Assembly: GCA_963704155.1 (NCBI GenBank) | Contig: CAVPHF010000013.1 | Location: 62,001-126,000 of the forward strand | Direction: 5' to 3' | DNA: 64,000 bases | Origin: Thiohalocapsa sp963704155 | GTDB taxonomy: Bacteria; Pseudomonadota; Gammaproteobacteria; Chromatiales; Chromatiaceae | In this document: piece after piece, positions 53,497 to 62,841 of the stretch | How the letters are laid out: each line of letters starts with the position of its first letter | How positions within the stretch are numbered: the stretch's first letter is position 1 | Notes under the pieces: model-generated | What the model was told of the DNA's origin: nothing | The model's input: only the letters and a program-made list of their open reading frames with translations | The model's database searches: none | Position numbers and translations under genes: made by a program

Positions 53497-55731
53497 CTAG
53501 GCAACCATTGCCAGCGCGCGCTCGGCCAAGCCGTCGCCGGTGATTCCGTTATAGGCCATGATCTCGGCCGGGCTGGCGGTGGTTTCGCCGCGCTGCCAAC
53601 CGATCAGGTCGCGGGCAGCGGTCTTCGCGCGCAACAACACCGGCTCCAGCGCCACCGTTCCGCCGCCGCTGACCGCGATCAAGGCATCGGCGTCGAACAA
53701 CTCGGCGAAGCGATGGTCGTCCATGAAACGGCCGTCAGCCTCGGCGCTATGTTGCCAGGCGACGTCACCCGTGCGATAGAGCCGGCGAGGATTGGCAACT
53801 GCGACGATACGCACGCGCATGCCGCTGGCCTCGAGCCTGTCCTTGGCCTCGAACACCGGCAGCAACACCATATCGCCGGTGACCGCGAATACGGTCAGCG
53901 GCCCGTCGCCGGACGCGCTGTCGTAAATGCTCAGGGCGCCCTCGTCGATCGCCTGGCGCGCCTGCTCGGGCGTGCTATAGACGGGCAGCGCGGACTTGCT
54001 GGCGACGATGCTGATGCACTTGTTGTGCTGCCCCACGGCCCAGCCGTAAGCCGCCTGCATCATGTTGGCGTCTGCCGGATACAACAGGTAGACATTGCCG
54101 TTGCGCATCTGGCCGCCGATGTAGTTCTCGATCTCCGGGCGCTGATGGGTCCAGCCGTTGCGGCCCTGCTCCAGCGCGCCGGCGGTGAACATCGAGACCA
54201 CGGCCGGCGTCTTGCGGCGCAGCTCCGCCATCGCCTGCCCAACGGTCTGAACGATGGGCCAACCGTTGATGGCGAAGCTTTCATAGGACAGCCACAACGA
54301 ACGCCCGCCGAACAGCGCCAGTCCGGCCGCGAGGCCGGCGCAGGCATCCTCGCTCAGCGGCTCGTAGACCTGTCCGTTCGGCGCCTGATTGTAGAGTCCG
54401 TCCTCGGTCGGATGGCGGATCTTCAGACGCTCATTGATGAGCTTCATGTTCGACGCCTCGTTGCCGTCGGCGTTGCTGACGATGAACAGCGGATCGCGCT
54501 CGCCGAGCGCGGCGACCATCTCGGCCATGGCACTGGCCGGCACCGCCTTCTCGCCCGGCAAATAGGCCTTGGTCGGCAGCTCGCCGATGTCCGTCAAGGG
54601 ACGCTCGAACTCGGTCACCACGGTCTCGCCAGCCGGGCCGCCGCCGGCGCGGCCCATGTTGGCGCGCACCAAGGCCCAGGCCTCGGGCGCCAGCGCACCC
54701 CGCTCCAGCGCGGCAGCGATGTTGGGCTTATCGGCCTTGTCTCCGGGATACAGGTTGTGCGACTTGGCGCCGGTGGCGTGTACGCCCGCGCCCTTGAGTT
54801 GCTTGATGATGACCGCGGTCAGCGTGCCGCCCATGGCCGATTCCGCGGCCTGCTGCATGCCTTCCAGCACGGCGTGGGTAAAGGCATCGCGGGCACCGTC
54901 GCTGAACAGGGTGCTATCGACATAAGCTCCCTCCTGACCGGCGTCATCGAAGGCTTTTGCATCGATCAGGATCACGCGCTCGAAGTCGTGCACCTGCCAA
55001 TAGGCGGTCATCTGGGCGTTGTCCATCAGCGACACCATTGAATGATGCTCCTGACTGAAGCCGTTCCAGATCAACACCGGCAGGAAGTTGGTCACGTCCG
55101 GGAAGCTGGTGTGGAAGTGCTTCATCGCCGACAGGATATAGGGCTCACCCAGACCGCCGTCGCCAATGGTGCAGGGGAACAACTTGTCGCGGTGCAAGTA
55201 GGCGCCCGCCATCGCGAAGTGTTGGCCCTGACCGAGCGGACCGGCGGGAGCGAGCAGCCCCGGGATGGCGCCGGACAGGTGTCCCAGCAGACCATCGCGC
55301 TCGCGGAAGCGCGCCTGCATGTCATCCATGGTGCGGATGCCCATCGCCTCCAGCGAACCGTCGAGGAACATGGCGCTGTAGAAGCCCGGCGCATGGTGCC
55401 CCACCTCGGTGACCATATTGGTGTGACCGAGCATGATCAGCGCGGCGACGGCGTCCGCCGAGCTGGCAAAGCCGCCCGGATGACCGGATTCCTTGGATGC
55501 GCACAATTGCAGCGTTGTGTAGCGCAAGGCGTCGGCCATCATCCGCGTCTGATAGACGGCGGCGGCGTCGACCTCGCGGATCGCGTGCTCGCCCTCGGCG
55601 ATGACCGGTCCCGCGCCCTGGCTGCGATGCCGCTCCGGCAGACTGCCGAAGTGCAGCATGCCCTCACAGAATGCGGGCACGGTGTCGTGCGTGTTGTCGC
55701 GGGTGTCGATAGCAGTCGCGGTCATTGACAT
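53497..55731 (-). CDS. Thiamine-diphosphate enzyme of the transketolase/phosphoketolase group
   Basis: 744 aa. The N-terminal domain has CASKESGHPGGFASSADAVA, HHAPGFYSAMFLDG and the cofactor motif GDGGLGEPYILSAMKHFHTS leading to IWNGFSQEHHSM. The middle domain has IVSNADGNEASNMKLINERL and LWLSYESFAINGWPIVQTVG. It resembles the XFP-like family, but the N-terminal wording is closer to transketolase, and the true reaction is not clear. The ATG follows GGAGCCAG. It is divergent from an IclR regulator and coupled to an acid-sugar kinase. Confidence 0.8.
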   Translation of the reverse strand: MSMTATAIDTRDNTHDTVPAFCEGMLHFGSLPERHRSQGAGPVIAEGEHAIREVDAAAVYQTRMMADALRYTTLQLCASKESGHPGGFASSADAVAALIMLGHTNMVTEVGHHAPGFYSAMFLDGSLEAMGIRTMDDMQARFRERDGLLGHLSGAIPGLLAPAGPLGQGQHFAMAGAYLHRDKLFPCTIGDGGLGEPYILSAMKHFHTSFPDVTNFLPVLIWNGFSQEHHSMVSLMDNAQMTAYWQVHDFERVILIDAKAFDDAGQEGAYVDSTLFSDGARDAFTHAVLEGMQQAAESAMGGTLTAVIIKQLKGAGVHATGAKSHNLYPGDKADKPNIAAALERGALAPEAWALVRANMGRAGGGPAGETVVTEFERPLTDIGELPTKAYLPGEKAVPASAMAEMVAALGERDPLFIVSNADGNEASNMKLINERLKIRHPTEDGLYNQAPNGQVYEPLSEDACAGLAAGLALFGGRSLWLSYESFAINGWPIVQTVGQAMAELRRKTPAVVSMFTAGALEQGRNGWTHQRPEIENYIGGQMRNGNVYLLYPADANMMQAAYGWAVGQHNKCISIVASKSALPVYSTPEQARQAIDEGALSIYDSASGDGPLTVFAVTGDMVLLPVFEAKDRLEASGMRVRIVAVANPRRLYRTGDVAWQHSAEADGRFMDDHRFAELFDADALIAVSGGGTVALEPVLLRAKTAARDLIGWQRGETTASPAEIMAYNGITGDGLAERALAMVA

Positions 55732-55836
55732 CTGGCTCCGGTGGTTGGGGCTGGAGGGGAAGGGGCGGCGCCAAGCCGCACCTCCGGCGTTGGAACAGAC
55801 ATGATGGCGGGCCCATTTTTCCGCAATCATCAATAG

Positions 55837-55853
55837 ATTTCACGATACGGAAT
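55837..55853. promoter_or_regulatory. Candidate IclR operator
   Basis: ATTTCACGATACGGAAT, an imperfect 17-bp dyad with ATT(T/C)C arms, lies between the divergent iclR-like and transketolase-like genes. IclR-family sites often have such TTCC..GGAA halves. It is 106 bases upstream of the enzyme gene and 129 bases upstream of the regulator. Confidence 0.4.
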
Positions 55854-55981
55854 GCCCATACTCGGCTAGGGCTACAGGCGCACGCACCACCGTCGACCGC
55901 CTTTGCACTTTGGTCACAACAACACTGGCCACAACAGATTCGTCATTACAGATCCGGCCCTCGAACCTCGTTAATTCCCCG

Positions 55982-56779
55982 ATGCCCACGACTCCGCCAG
56001 CCAGGTCCCGCATTCAGGTCATCGACCGAGCCGCCGCGCTGCTCGACGCCATTGCGCGCTATCCGGAGGCGGTCAGCCTCAAGATACTCGGCGCCGAAAC
56101 GCAACTGCATCCGTCAACGGCGCACCGCATCCTGGCCTCGTTGATCCAGAACGGGTTCGTTGAACGTGACGCGGCCGGGCGCTATCGGCTGGGCTTGCGG
56201 CTATTGCAGCTCGGCGTTCGACTGCACGGCGACGTCGATATGCGCGCCATCGCGCGTCCGATTATGGAGCGGCTCAGGGATTCGCTCGGCGAATCGGTGA
56301 ACCTGACCATCCGCGAGGGTGACGAGGTGGTCTACATCGACAAAGCGACACCCAATCGCATGATCCACGTACAGCAGCTGATCGGCTCACGCGCACCGCT
56401 GCACGTCACCGCGGTGGGCAAGCTGATGCTCGGCGCCGGCGGCGAGGACGGCATGCGCGGCTACGCCCGGCGCACCAACCTGCCGGCCTATACACGCAAC
56501 ACCATCACCGCCTTGCCGCAACTGATCGACGAATGCACCAAGGCCCTGGCGCAGGGCTATGGAATGGACAATCAGGAGGCCGAACTCGACGTCGGCTGTA
56601 TCGGCGTGCTGCTCTATGACGGCACCGGGCGCGTCGCCGGCGGATTGTCCGTGTCCGCCCCCATCGAACGGCGGCGCCTGGAATGGATCGAAGACGTCAT
56701 CGCGGCAGGCCGCGCCATCTCCGAGCAGCTCGGCTGGCGCGCGGATCAGCCGCAACGCGGCGACCGTGCCAAGGGTTGA
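55982..56779 (+). CDS. IclR family transcriptional regulator
   Basis: 265 aa. The N-terminal winged helix (IQVIDRAAALLDAIARYPEA, then LHPSTAHRILASLIQNGFVE) is followed by the IclR effector domain (SVNLTIREGDEVVYIDKATP, RAPLHVTAVGKLMLG, DVGCIGVLLYDGTGRVAGG). The ATG gives the usual family start; a TTG 72 bases earlier is open but unlikely. It is divergent from the transketolase-like/kinase operon and presumably controls it in response to a small acid. Confidence 0.9.
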   Translation: MPTTPPARSRIQVIDRAAALLDAIARYPEAVSLKILGAETQLHPSTAHRILASLIQNGFVERDAAGRYRLGLRLLQLGVRLHGDVDMRAIARPIMERLRDSLGESVNLTIREGDEVVYIDKATPNRMIHVQQLIGSRAPLHVTAVGKLMLGAGGEDGMRGYARRTNLPAYTRNTITALPQLIDECTKALAQGYGMDNQEAELDVGCIGVLLYDGTGRVAGGLSVSAPIERRRLEWIEDVIAAGRAISEQLGWRADQPQRGDRAKG

Positions 56780-56795
56780 AGTCAAACACGGAGCT

Positions 56796-56820
56796 AAGGC
56801 GATTTCTGTCGAATCGCCTA
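56796..56820. repeat. Minimal copy of the dispersed palindromic repeat
   Basis: AGGCGATT and AATCGCCT form a perfect 8-bp stem around TCTGTCG, flanked by TA on both sides. It begins 17 bases after the iclR-type stop codon and could act as a hairpin at the transcript end. Confidence 0.65.
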
Positions 56821-56953
56821 ATACGCCCGGCCGGGAAACCTCGCCGCCCTTTGCCCGGAAACTGGCGGCCGCTTCCAGCAAGCGGGCAACACCAGCGCAA
56901 ACCCTGGGTTCGTGATTCAATAGCGGGCCTGTATCAGAATACCCAGACCGCCG

Positions 56954-58687
56954 TTGCCGACCGACACCTTGACCGAAACCTTGACCGAACCTGGGACCGA
57001 TACCGCGCACGCTGCCTCCGCCATGGCCGCGAAGCCGCCTGGCACCCGCGCGGCCCGACGCGCCTGGTGGCCGGTCAGCGTGCTGGCGATCGCGTTGCTG
57101 CTGGCGCTGCCGGTGCTGGTCGTGGTCGGGTTCGTGTTCGTGCCCGCCGGCGATGTCTGGCGGCACCTGGCGGACACCGTGTTGAAGGACTACGTCGTCA
57201 ACTCGCTTCTGCTGATGCTCGGCGTCTCGCTCGGCACCTTGATCGGCGGCGTCGGCACGGCCTGGCTGACCAGCATGTGCCGTTTTCCGGGCCGCGGCCT
57301 GTTCGAATGGGCACTGCTGCTGCCAATGGCCATGCCGGCCTACATCATTGCCTATACCTACACCGGCATGCTCGACTTCGCCGGCCCGGTGCAGAGCACA
57401 CTGCGCGATTGGACCGGCTGGGGCTATGGCGATTACTGGTTCCCAGAGGTCCGCTCGCTGCCCGGCGCGGCGGTCATGCTGTCACTGGTGCTCTACCCCT
57501 ATGTCTATCTGCTCTCACGCGCGGCCTTTCTGAGCCAATCGCTGTGCGTGTTGGACGTCAGTCGAACGCTCGGCAACGGACCCTGGCGCACCTTTCACAG
57601 CGTCGCACTGCCGCTCGCGCGACCCGCCATTGTTGCCGGACTCTCGCTCGCGCTGATGGAAACGCTCGCCGACTACGGCACGGTGCAGTACTTCGGCGTC
57701 TCGACCTTCACAACGGGTATATTTCGCACCTGGTTCGGGCTCGGCAACCCGGCCGCCGCGGCACAATTGTCCGCGCTGCTGCTCGGCTTCGTGTTCGCGC
57801 TGATCCTGCTCGAGCGCTGGTCGCGTCGGCATGCGCGCTACCACCACACAAGCCAGCGCGAGCAATCCATCCGCCGACTACGGCTCCGCGGCTGGCCCGC
57901 CGCTCTAGCCTTCGGCTTCTGCCTGACGCCGCTGCTGCTCGGCTTTCTGCTGCCGGCGGCACAGCTCGGTTGGTGGACCCTCACCGTGGCGGAGACCACC
58001 TATGACAGCGCCTTCGTGACCCTGGTGCTGAACAGCCTCGGCCTCGCCGCCGGTGCCGCGCTGCTCGCGCTCTTGCTGGCGCTGGTGCTCGGTTACGGGC
58101 GCAGGCTATATCCCTCGCCATTGGTGATGTCATCGGTCCGCGTGGCCGGCCTCGGCTACGCCGTACCTGGTACGGTGATCGCGGTGGGTGTCATGATCCC
58201 CTTCGCATGGATCGATAACAGCGTCGACGCCTGGATGCGCGCCACGCTCGGCGTCTCGACCGGCCTGTTGCTGAGCGGCACGCTGGCGGCATTGCTGTTT
58301 GCCTATCTCGTGCGCTTTCTGGCCGTGGCACTGCAGACGGTCGAGTCCGGCCTCGGCAAGATTCGGCCCTCGATGGATGAGGCTGGACGCTCTATGGGTT
58401 ATCGGCCGGGACAGGTGCTGCGCCGGATTCATATCCCGATGCTTCGCGGCAGTCTGTTGACGGCGCTGCTGCTGGTGTTCGTCGATGTGCTCAAGGAACT
58501 GCCGGCGACACTGATCCTGCGCCCGTTCAATTTCAACACCCTTGCCGTGCGCGCCTATGAGCTGGCATCGGACGAGCGTCTCGCCGACTCCGGACCGGCG
58601 GCGCTCACCATCGTCGCCGCCGGCCTGCTGCCGGTCATCCTGCTCAGTCGCTCGATCACGCGCTCCCGCCATGCCCAGTCAGCTTGA
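56954..58687 (+). CDS. fbpB: Iron(III) ABC transporter permease
   Basis: 577 aa with about twelve membrane segments in two homologous halves, as in FbpB-type fused permeases. Each half has a MetI-like EAA loop: VSRTLGNGPWRTFHSVALPL in the first and MDEAGRSMGYRPGQVLRRIH in the second. It would pass ferric iron delivered by a periplasmic FbpA. The start is uncertain: TTG at 56954 gives a Thr/Glu-rich tail, and an ATG at 57023 is the alternative. Neither has a clear ribosome site. Confidence 0.9.
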   Translation: MPTDTLTETLTEPGTDTAHAASAMAAKPPGTRAARRAWWPVSVLAIALLLALPVLVVVGFVFVPAGDVWRHLADTVLKDYVVNSLLLMLGVSLGTLIGGVGTAWLTSMCRFPGRGLFEWALLLPMAMPAYIIAYTYTGMLDFAGPVQSTLRDWTGWGYGDYWFPEVRSLPGAAVMLSLVLYPYVYLLSRAAFLSQSLCVLDVSRTLGNGPWRTFHSVALPLARPAIVAGLSLALMETLADYGTVQYFGVSTFTTGIFRTWFGLGNPAAAAQLSALLLGFVFALILLERWSRRHARYHHTSQREQSIRRLRLRGWPAALAFGFCLTPLLLGFLLPAAQLGWWTLTVAETTYDSAFVTLVLNSLGLAAGAALLALLLALVLGYGRRLYPSPLVMSSVRVAGLGYAVPGTVIAVGVMIPFAWIDNSVDAWMRATLGVSTGLLLSGTLAALLFAYLVRFLAVALQTVESGLGKIRPSMDEAGRSMGYRPGQVLRRIHIPMLRGSLLTALLLVFVDVLKELPATLILRPFNFNTLAVRAYELASDERLADSGPAALTIVAAGLLPVILLSRSITRSRHAQSA

Positions 58688-59780
58688 GGTCCATGGCGTC
58701 AGCGTCGCCTACGGCGACACCACCATCGTGCGCGATGTCACCTTCGTGCTCGAGACCGGCGCCATCGGCTGTCTGCTCGGGCCGAGCGGCTGCGGCAAGA
58801 CCACACTGCTGCGCGCGATCGCCGGATTCGAGCCGATCAGCCGCGGCCAAGTGCTACTGCGCGGACAACAGGTCTCGCGGCCGGGCATGACGGTGCCGCC
58901 GGAGCAGAGGCATATCGGCATGGTGTTCCAGGACTTCGCGCTGTTTCCGCATCTGTCGGTGGCCAAGAACGTGGGCTTCGGTCTGCGCGGACAGTCGGCG
59001 CGGCAGCGGCGCATTCGCGTCGACGAGCTGCTCGAGCTGGTCGGTATGCGCCCAGCCGCCCGGCAGTTTCCGCACGAACTCTCCGGCGGCATGCAGCAGC
59101 GCGTGGCGCTGGCCCGCGCGATGGCGCCGAGGCCGGAGATCCTGCTCCTCGACGAGCCGTTTTCGAGCATGGACGCCGAGCTGCGCGAGCAGCTCGCGCG
59201 CGAGGTGCGCGATGTGCTCAAACGCGAGGGCGTGACCGCGGTCCTAGTGACCCACGACCAGCTCGAGGCCTTCGCGATGGCCGATATCATCGGCGTCCTC
59301 GGCCACGGCGAGGTTCGCCAATGGGGCAGCGGATTCAGCCTGTATCATGAGCCGGCAGACCGCTTTGTCGCCGACTTCATCGGCCAGGGCGTGCTGCTGC
59401 CCGCCACCGTGCACGACGAGCTGCGCGTCAAGACCGAACTCGGTCGCATCGCCGGCGAACAGCCGCATGGACTGGAGCCCGGCAGTGCCGCCGAGGTGCT
59501 GATTCGGCCCGACGACATGCTCTACGACGAGTCGAGCCCACGCAAGGCCATCGTCGTGGAGCGCGCCTTCCGGGGCGCCGAGTTCCTCTATACCCTTCGG
59601 CTGGACAGCGGCACGCGTGTGCTGTGCTTGGTGCCGAGTCATCACCGCCACGCCGTCGGCGACGAGATCGGCATCCGGCTGCAGGCCGATCACCTGGTGG
59701 TCTTCCCGCGCCAGCGCGCGCCCACCGAGTTGCCGCAACCGGCACCGAGCCCAAAGCCGGCAATGAGCATGGACGATTGA
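58671..59780 (+). CDS. fbpC: Iron(III) ABC transporter ATP-binding protein
   Basis: 369 aa. Walker A is LLGPSGCGKTTLLRAIAG, the signature LSGGMQQRVALARAMA and Walker B ILLLDEPFSSMD, followed by the switch His in LVTHDQ. A C-terminal TOBE/regulatory extension of about 120 residues follows, as in FbpC. It overlaps the permease gene by 17 bp. No FbpA substrate-binding gene is in the window on either side, so it must be encoded elsewhere or lost. Confidence 0.93.
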   Translation: MPSQLEVHGVSVAYGDTTIVRDVTFVLETGAIGCLLGPSGCGKTTLLRAIAGFEPISRGQVLLRGQQVSRPGMTVPPEQRHIGMVFQDFALFPHLSVAKNVGFGLRGQSARQRRIRVDELLELVGMRPAARQFPHELSGGMQQRVALARAMAPRPEILLLDEPFSSMDAELREQLAREVRDVLKREGVTAVLVTHDQLEAFAMADIIGVLGHGEVRQWGSGFSLYHEPADRFVADFIGQGVLLPATVHDELRVKTELGRIAGEQPHGLEPGSAAEVLIRPDDMLYDESSPRKAIVVERAFRGAEFLYTLRLDSGTRVLCLVPSHHRHAVGDEIGIRLQADHLVVFPRQRAPTELPQPAPSPKPAMSMDD

Positions 59781-59806
59781 CTGCCCGGCAGAGAACGGCG
59801 CCGGCG

Positions 59807-60092
59807 ATGACAAGCGATCCAGCCGACCTGCAATTGAGCGGCGAACGCTTCACCGAGCTCTATCGCATTCAGGCGGATAACGAAGCGGCCGCCATTGCAC
59901 ACGCGAGGGCGATCTGTCTGGAGCAGACGGTGGAATTCCCGTGGACGCTGATTCCCAATGCGGCGATCCGCACATAGGTGTTGGGCGAGCTGAGCGAGAT
60001 CCACGCAAGCGGCGCCGGTCAGTTCGACGCCGTCATCGGCTATCCGTTCGAGGCGGCAGGCGCAGAGCTGACGCAGCTGATCGATCAGACGG
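59807..60092 (+). pseudogene. RuBisCO-like protein, N-terminal remnant
   Basis: An ATG-started frame reads SGERFTELYRIQADNEAAA, AICLEQTVEFPWTLIPNAAI, then hits a TAG at 59975. In the same frame it continues VLGELSEIHASGAGQFDAVI, GYPFEAAGAELTQLID. This is the N-terminal domain of form IV RuBisCO (RuBisCO-like protein), which has ICLEQTVE and a YP.E.AG.ELTQLL pattern. The match ends at the tilS stop codon, and the whole catalytic barrel is missing. Confidence 0.72.
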
Positions 60093-61422
60093 TAGAGATC
60101 GACTGCCCGATCGGCCCGCGTTCCGCCCATGGGTGTGCGCACCAACGCAGCCCGGCCAGCCGGGCATCGCAATGCGTCACGCCGGCGACGGCGGCCAACT
60201 CATCGGCCCGAAGCACCAGCGGCACGTAGGCCCTGAGCCAATCCGGGACGCCTGCCTCCTGGAACAGCTTCTTCAACAAACGCGTCGGCCCATTGCCGAC
60301 ACGGCACCGCAGCCCGCGCCGGCCAAAGCAGACGCTCAGCGCGCCGAGGCCGAGACCGGATGGCGGTGCATCCAGCTCCAGCCGGCCAAGCCCGTGCGGT
60401 AACAGCAACGATTCGCCGCCACTCCAGCTCAGGGTCTGATGCGGTGCGGGCGGCAATGGCGCCAGCGCGTAAAGGTCGCCGCGATAGCGGCGCACCTCGC
60501 AACCGCTCCAGGCGACCAGCGGCGATCGGTCCGGTGCCGCCTCCAGCACCTCGTCGATCACGCGCTCCAGCGCGGCGCTCGTCGGCGGCAGGAAGCCCGC
60601 GCGCATCAGCCAGCGGCGCAGCACTAGCCGACAGCGCGGCCGTGTCAGCGTGCGAAGGGCGTCGATGGACAGCGTATCAGGACGCAAGCCAGGCAAGGCC
60701 GCGAGCCGCTCGTCGGCAACCTCATCCAGCAGTCGGGCCGCCTCGGCGCAATGCGAGGCTGAACGCGCCAGCGTCAGATCCAACGATGGCCAGCGCTCAC
60801 GCAGCGCCGGAAGCACCTGATGACGAAGCCGGTTTCGATCAAAGCCGACATCGGCGTTGCTCGGGTCTTCGACCCAGACAATCCCTTGCTGCCGAGCGTA
60901 ATCGGCGAGCGAGTCGCGGCTGAATTCCAGCAGCGGTCGAATCAAGCTGCCGCGTCCGAGCGGCGCCCTTGACGGCATTGCCGCCAGCCCGTGCACGCCG
61001 CTGCCGCGCAGCAGCGCCAACAACAGCGTCTCGGCCTGATCATCGCGATGCTGGGCGGTCGCCAGCAAATCGCCGGGGCCGATGAGTTCCGAGAACTGGC
61101 GATAACGTAGGTCACGGGCAATGGCCTCGACACTCTCGCCGACGCGTCGCGTCGGCGCCAGGCGCAGCGTCGTCAGCGGGATGTCGAGACCGGCGCAGAC
61201 AGCAGCGCAATGCGCGCTCCAGTCGGCCGAGCGAGGATGCAGGCCGTGGTCCAGATGGACGGCACGCAGCTCGCAATCGAGCTCTGTCCGCAGCGATGCC
61301 GCCGCGTGCAACAGCACGCTGGAGTCCAGCCCGCCGCTGAAGCCGATCCAGAGGCGCCGGCCAGCAACCAACGGAGAGAGGACGTGATAAAGATCGATCC
61401 TGGAAAAGAGTTGAGCCTGCAT
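60085..61422 (-). CDS. tilS: tRNA(Ile)-lysidine synthase
   Basis: 445 aa. TilS converts C34 of the AUA-reading tRNA-Ile to lysidine. The PP-loop SGGLDSSVLLHAAASL is at about residue 30, followed by VHLDHGLHPRSADWSAHC and TAQHRDDQAETLLLALLRGS. C-terminal substrate-binding domains end with GVPDWLRAYVPLVLRADELA. The ATG at 61422 is close to the PP-loop, as in relatives; a TTG 51 bases earlier is possible. The stop codon abuts the RuBisCO-like remnant. Confidence 0.95.
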   Translation of the reverse strand: MQAQLFSRIDLYHVLSPLVAGRRLWIGFSGGLDSSVLLHAAASLRTELDCELRAVHLDHGLHPRSADWSAHCAAVCAGLDIPLTTLRLAPTRRVGESVEAIARDLRYRQFSELIGPGDLLATAQHRDDQAETLLLALLRGSGVHGLAAMPSRAPLGRGSLIRPLLEFSRDSLADYARQQGIVWVEDPSNADVGFDRNRLRHQVLPALRERWPSLDLTLARSASHCAEAARLLDEVADERLAALPGLRPDTLSIDALRTLTRPRCRLVLRRWLMRAGFLPPTSAALERVIDEVLEAAPDRSPLVAWSGCEVRRYRGDLYALAPLPPAPHQTLSWSGGESLLLPHGLGRLELDAPPSGLGLGALSVCFGRRGLRCRVGNGPTRLLKKLFQEAGVPDWLRAYVPLVLRADELAAVAGVTHCDARLAGLRWCAHPWAERGPIGQSISTV

Positions 61423-61538
61423 GGGCAGTCGCACGGTGGCCCGGAGGGAGCCGATGAGCCGTAGGACCGGCAACCTCGCCGAGTCGGGGTGGTGCCGGAG
61501 CGATGCCTGGGGTTAGATCAGGGTCTGACCAACAGGCG

Positions 61539-62495
61539 CTAGTCCTTGAACCGCCCGCTGCCGCGGATGCGCTCGTAGCGGGCCTCGACCAGTTGCTGGA
61601 GCGGGATCGCTTCCGCCTCGCCGATGCATTCGATCAGCACCTTCTTCAACATGGCCGCCATGGTTTCCACATCACGGTGCGCGCCCCCATGCGGCTCGGG
61701 CACGACAACGTCGACAAGGCCGAGATCGTACAAGCGGTTGGAGGTGATCGCCATGGCCTCAGCCGCCAACTGCGCCTTCTCGGCACTCTTCCACAGTATC
61801 GACGCGCAGCCCTCCGGCGAGATCACAGAGTAGGTGCTGTACTGGAGCATGATCAAACGATCGCCGACACCGATCGCGAGTGCGCCGCCCGAGCCGCCCT
61901 CGCCGGTCACGGTCACAATGATTGGTACCCTGAGTCCCGCCATCACCTGGAGATTTCGGGCGATCGCCTCGCTCTGGCCACGCTCCTCGGCGCCCACACC
62001 CGGATAGGCGCCCGGCGTATCGATGAAGGTAAAGATGGGGAGGCCGAAGCGCTCGGCCATTTGCATCAGGCGCAGCGCTTTTCGGTAACCCTCCGGTCTC
62101 GGCATACCGAAGTTGCGGGTGATCTTCTCCTTGGTATCGCGGCCCTTTTGATGGCCGATGACAACGACCGCGCGACCGTCCAGACGCGCCAGTCCGCCGA
62201 CGATGGCGGGATCGTCGGCGAAGGCGCGGTCGCCATGCAGTTCCTGGAAATCATCGAAGACGCGGCGCACGTAATCGAGGAAGTAGGGCCGCAGCGGGTG
62301 CCGGGAGAGCTGAGAGATCTGCCAGGGCGTCAGCGAAGAAAATATCTGCTGCGTGAGCGCCCGGCTCTTGCTCTCGAGGTGCGCGATCTCCTCGGCAATA
62401 TTGATCTCGTTGTCGTCACCAACGTGACGGAGTTCTTCGATCTTTGCCTCGAGTTCGGCGACGGGTTGTTCGAAAGGCAGGAAGTTTAGGTCCAT
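61539..62495 (-). CDS. accA: Acetyl-CoA carboxylase carboxyltransferase subunit alpha
   Basis: 318 aa, standard length. It begins MDLNFLPFEQPVAELEAKIE, and the carboxyltransferase core includes DRAFADDPAIVGGLARLDGR, RKALRLMQMAERFGLPIFTF, DTPGAYPGVGAEERGQSEAI and TGEGGSGGALAIGVGDRLIM. With AccD it transfers the carboxyl group from biotin to acetyl-CoA, the first step of fatty-acid synthesis. tilS follows about 115 bp downstream, a common gammaproteobacterial order. Confidence 0.97.
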   Translation of the reverse strand: MDLNFLPFEQPVAELEAKIEELRHVGDDNEINIAEEIAHLESKSRALTQQIFSSLTPWQISQLSRHPLRPYFLDYVRRVFDDFQELHGDRAFADDPAIVGGLARLDGRAVVVIGHQKGRDTKEKITRNFGMPRPEGYRKALRLMQMAERFGLPIFTFIDTPGAYPGVGAEERGQSEAIARNLQVMAGLRVPIIVTVTGEGGSGGALAIGVGDRLIMLQYSTYSVISPEGCASILWKSAEKAQLAAEAMAITSNRLYDLGLVDVVVPEPHGGAHRDVETMAAMLKKVLIECIGEAEAIPLQQLVEARYERIRGSGRFKD

Positions 62496-62596
62496 AACCG
62501 CGCGATTCTACCCGAGCCCAACCCGCGGGGACAGTACGGTTTAGCGTCCGTTCGAACTAGGTCTAAGCAACGACAGCGCGTCGCTTCGCCGAGCGA

Positions 62597-62797
62597 TCAG
62601 CCGCCGTTGCCGCGATCGCGCCCAGATTCAGCATCGGCATCCGTCACGCGAATCCGCGGCTGGCGCTCGGACTCGTCTTCGTCGTCGACCTGTACCGGCG
62701 CCTTCGGGCCCTTGCCCTCGCCGTCGCGGAACAGCCAAACGGCTCCGGCGAGCATCGCGACGAAGGCCAGCAGAAGGACCAGGTTTGTTGCAAACAT
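62597..62797 (-). CDS. Small single-pass membrane protein
   Basis: 66 aa. One N-terminal hydrophobic helix (LVLLLAFVAMLAGAVWLF) is followed by an acidic, charged tail (VDDEDESERQPRIRVTDADA). No family recognised. It follows the L,D-transpeptidase gene by 45 bp on the same strand and may be cotranscribed with it. Confidence 0.6.
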   Translation of the reverse strand: MFATNLVLLLAFVAMLAGAVWLFRDGEGKGPKAPVQVDDEDESERQPRIRVTDADAESGRDRGNGG

Positions 62798-62841
62798 CGA
62801 TGTTCTCCCGACAGGTCGGCGGCAGGGTGTATGGCTCGCGG

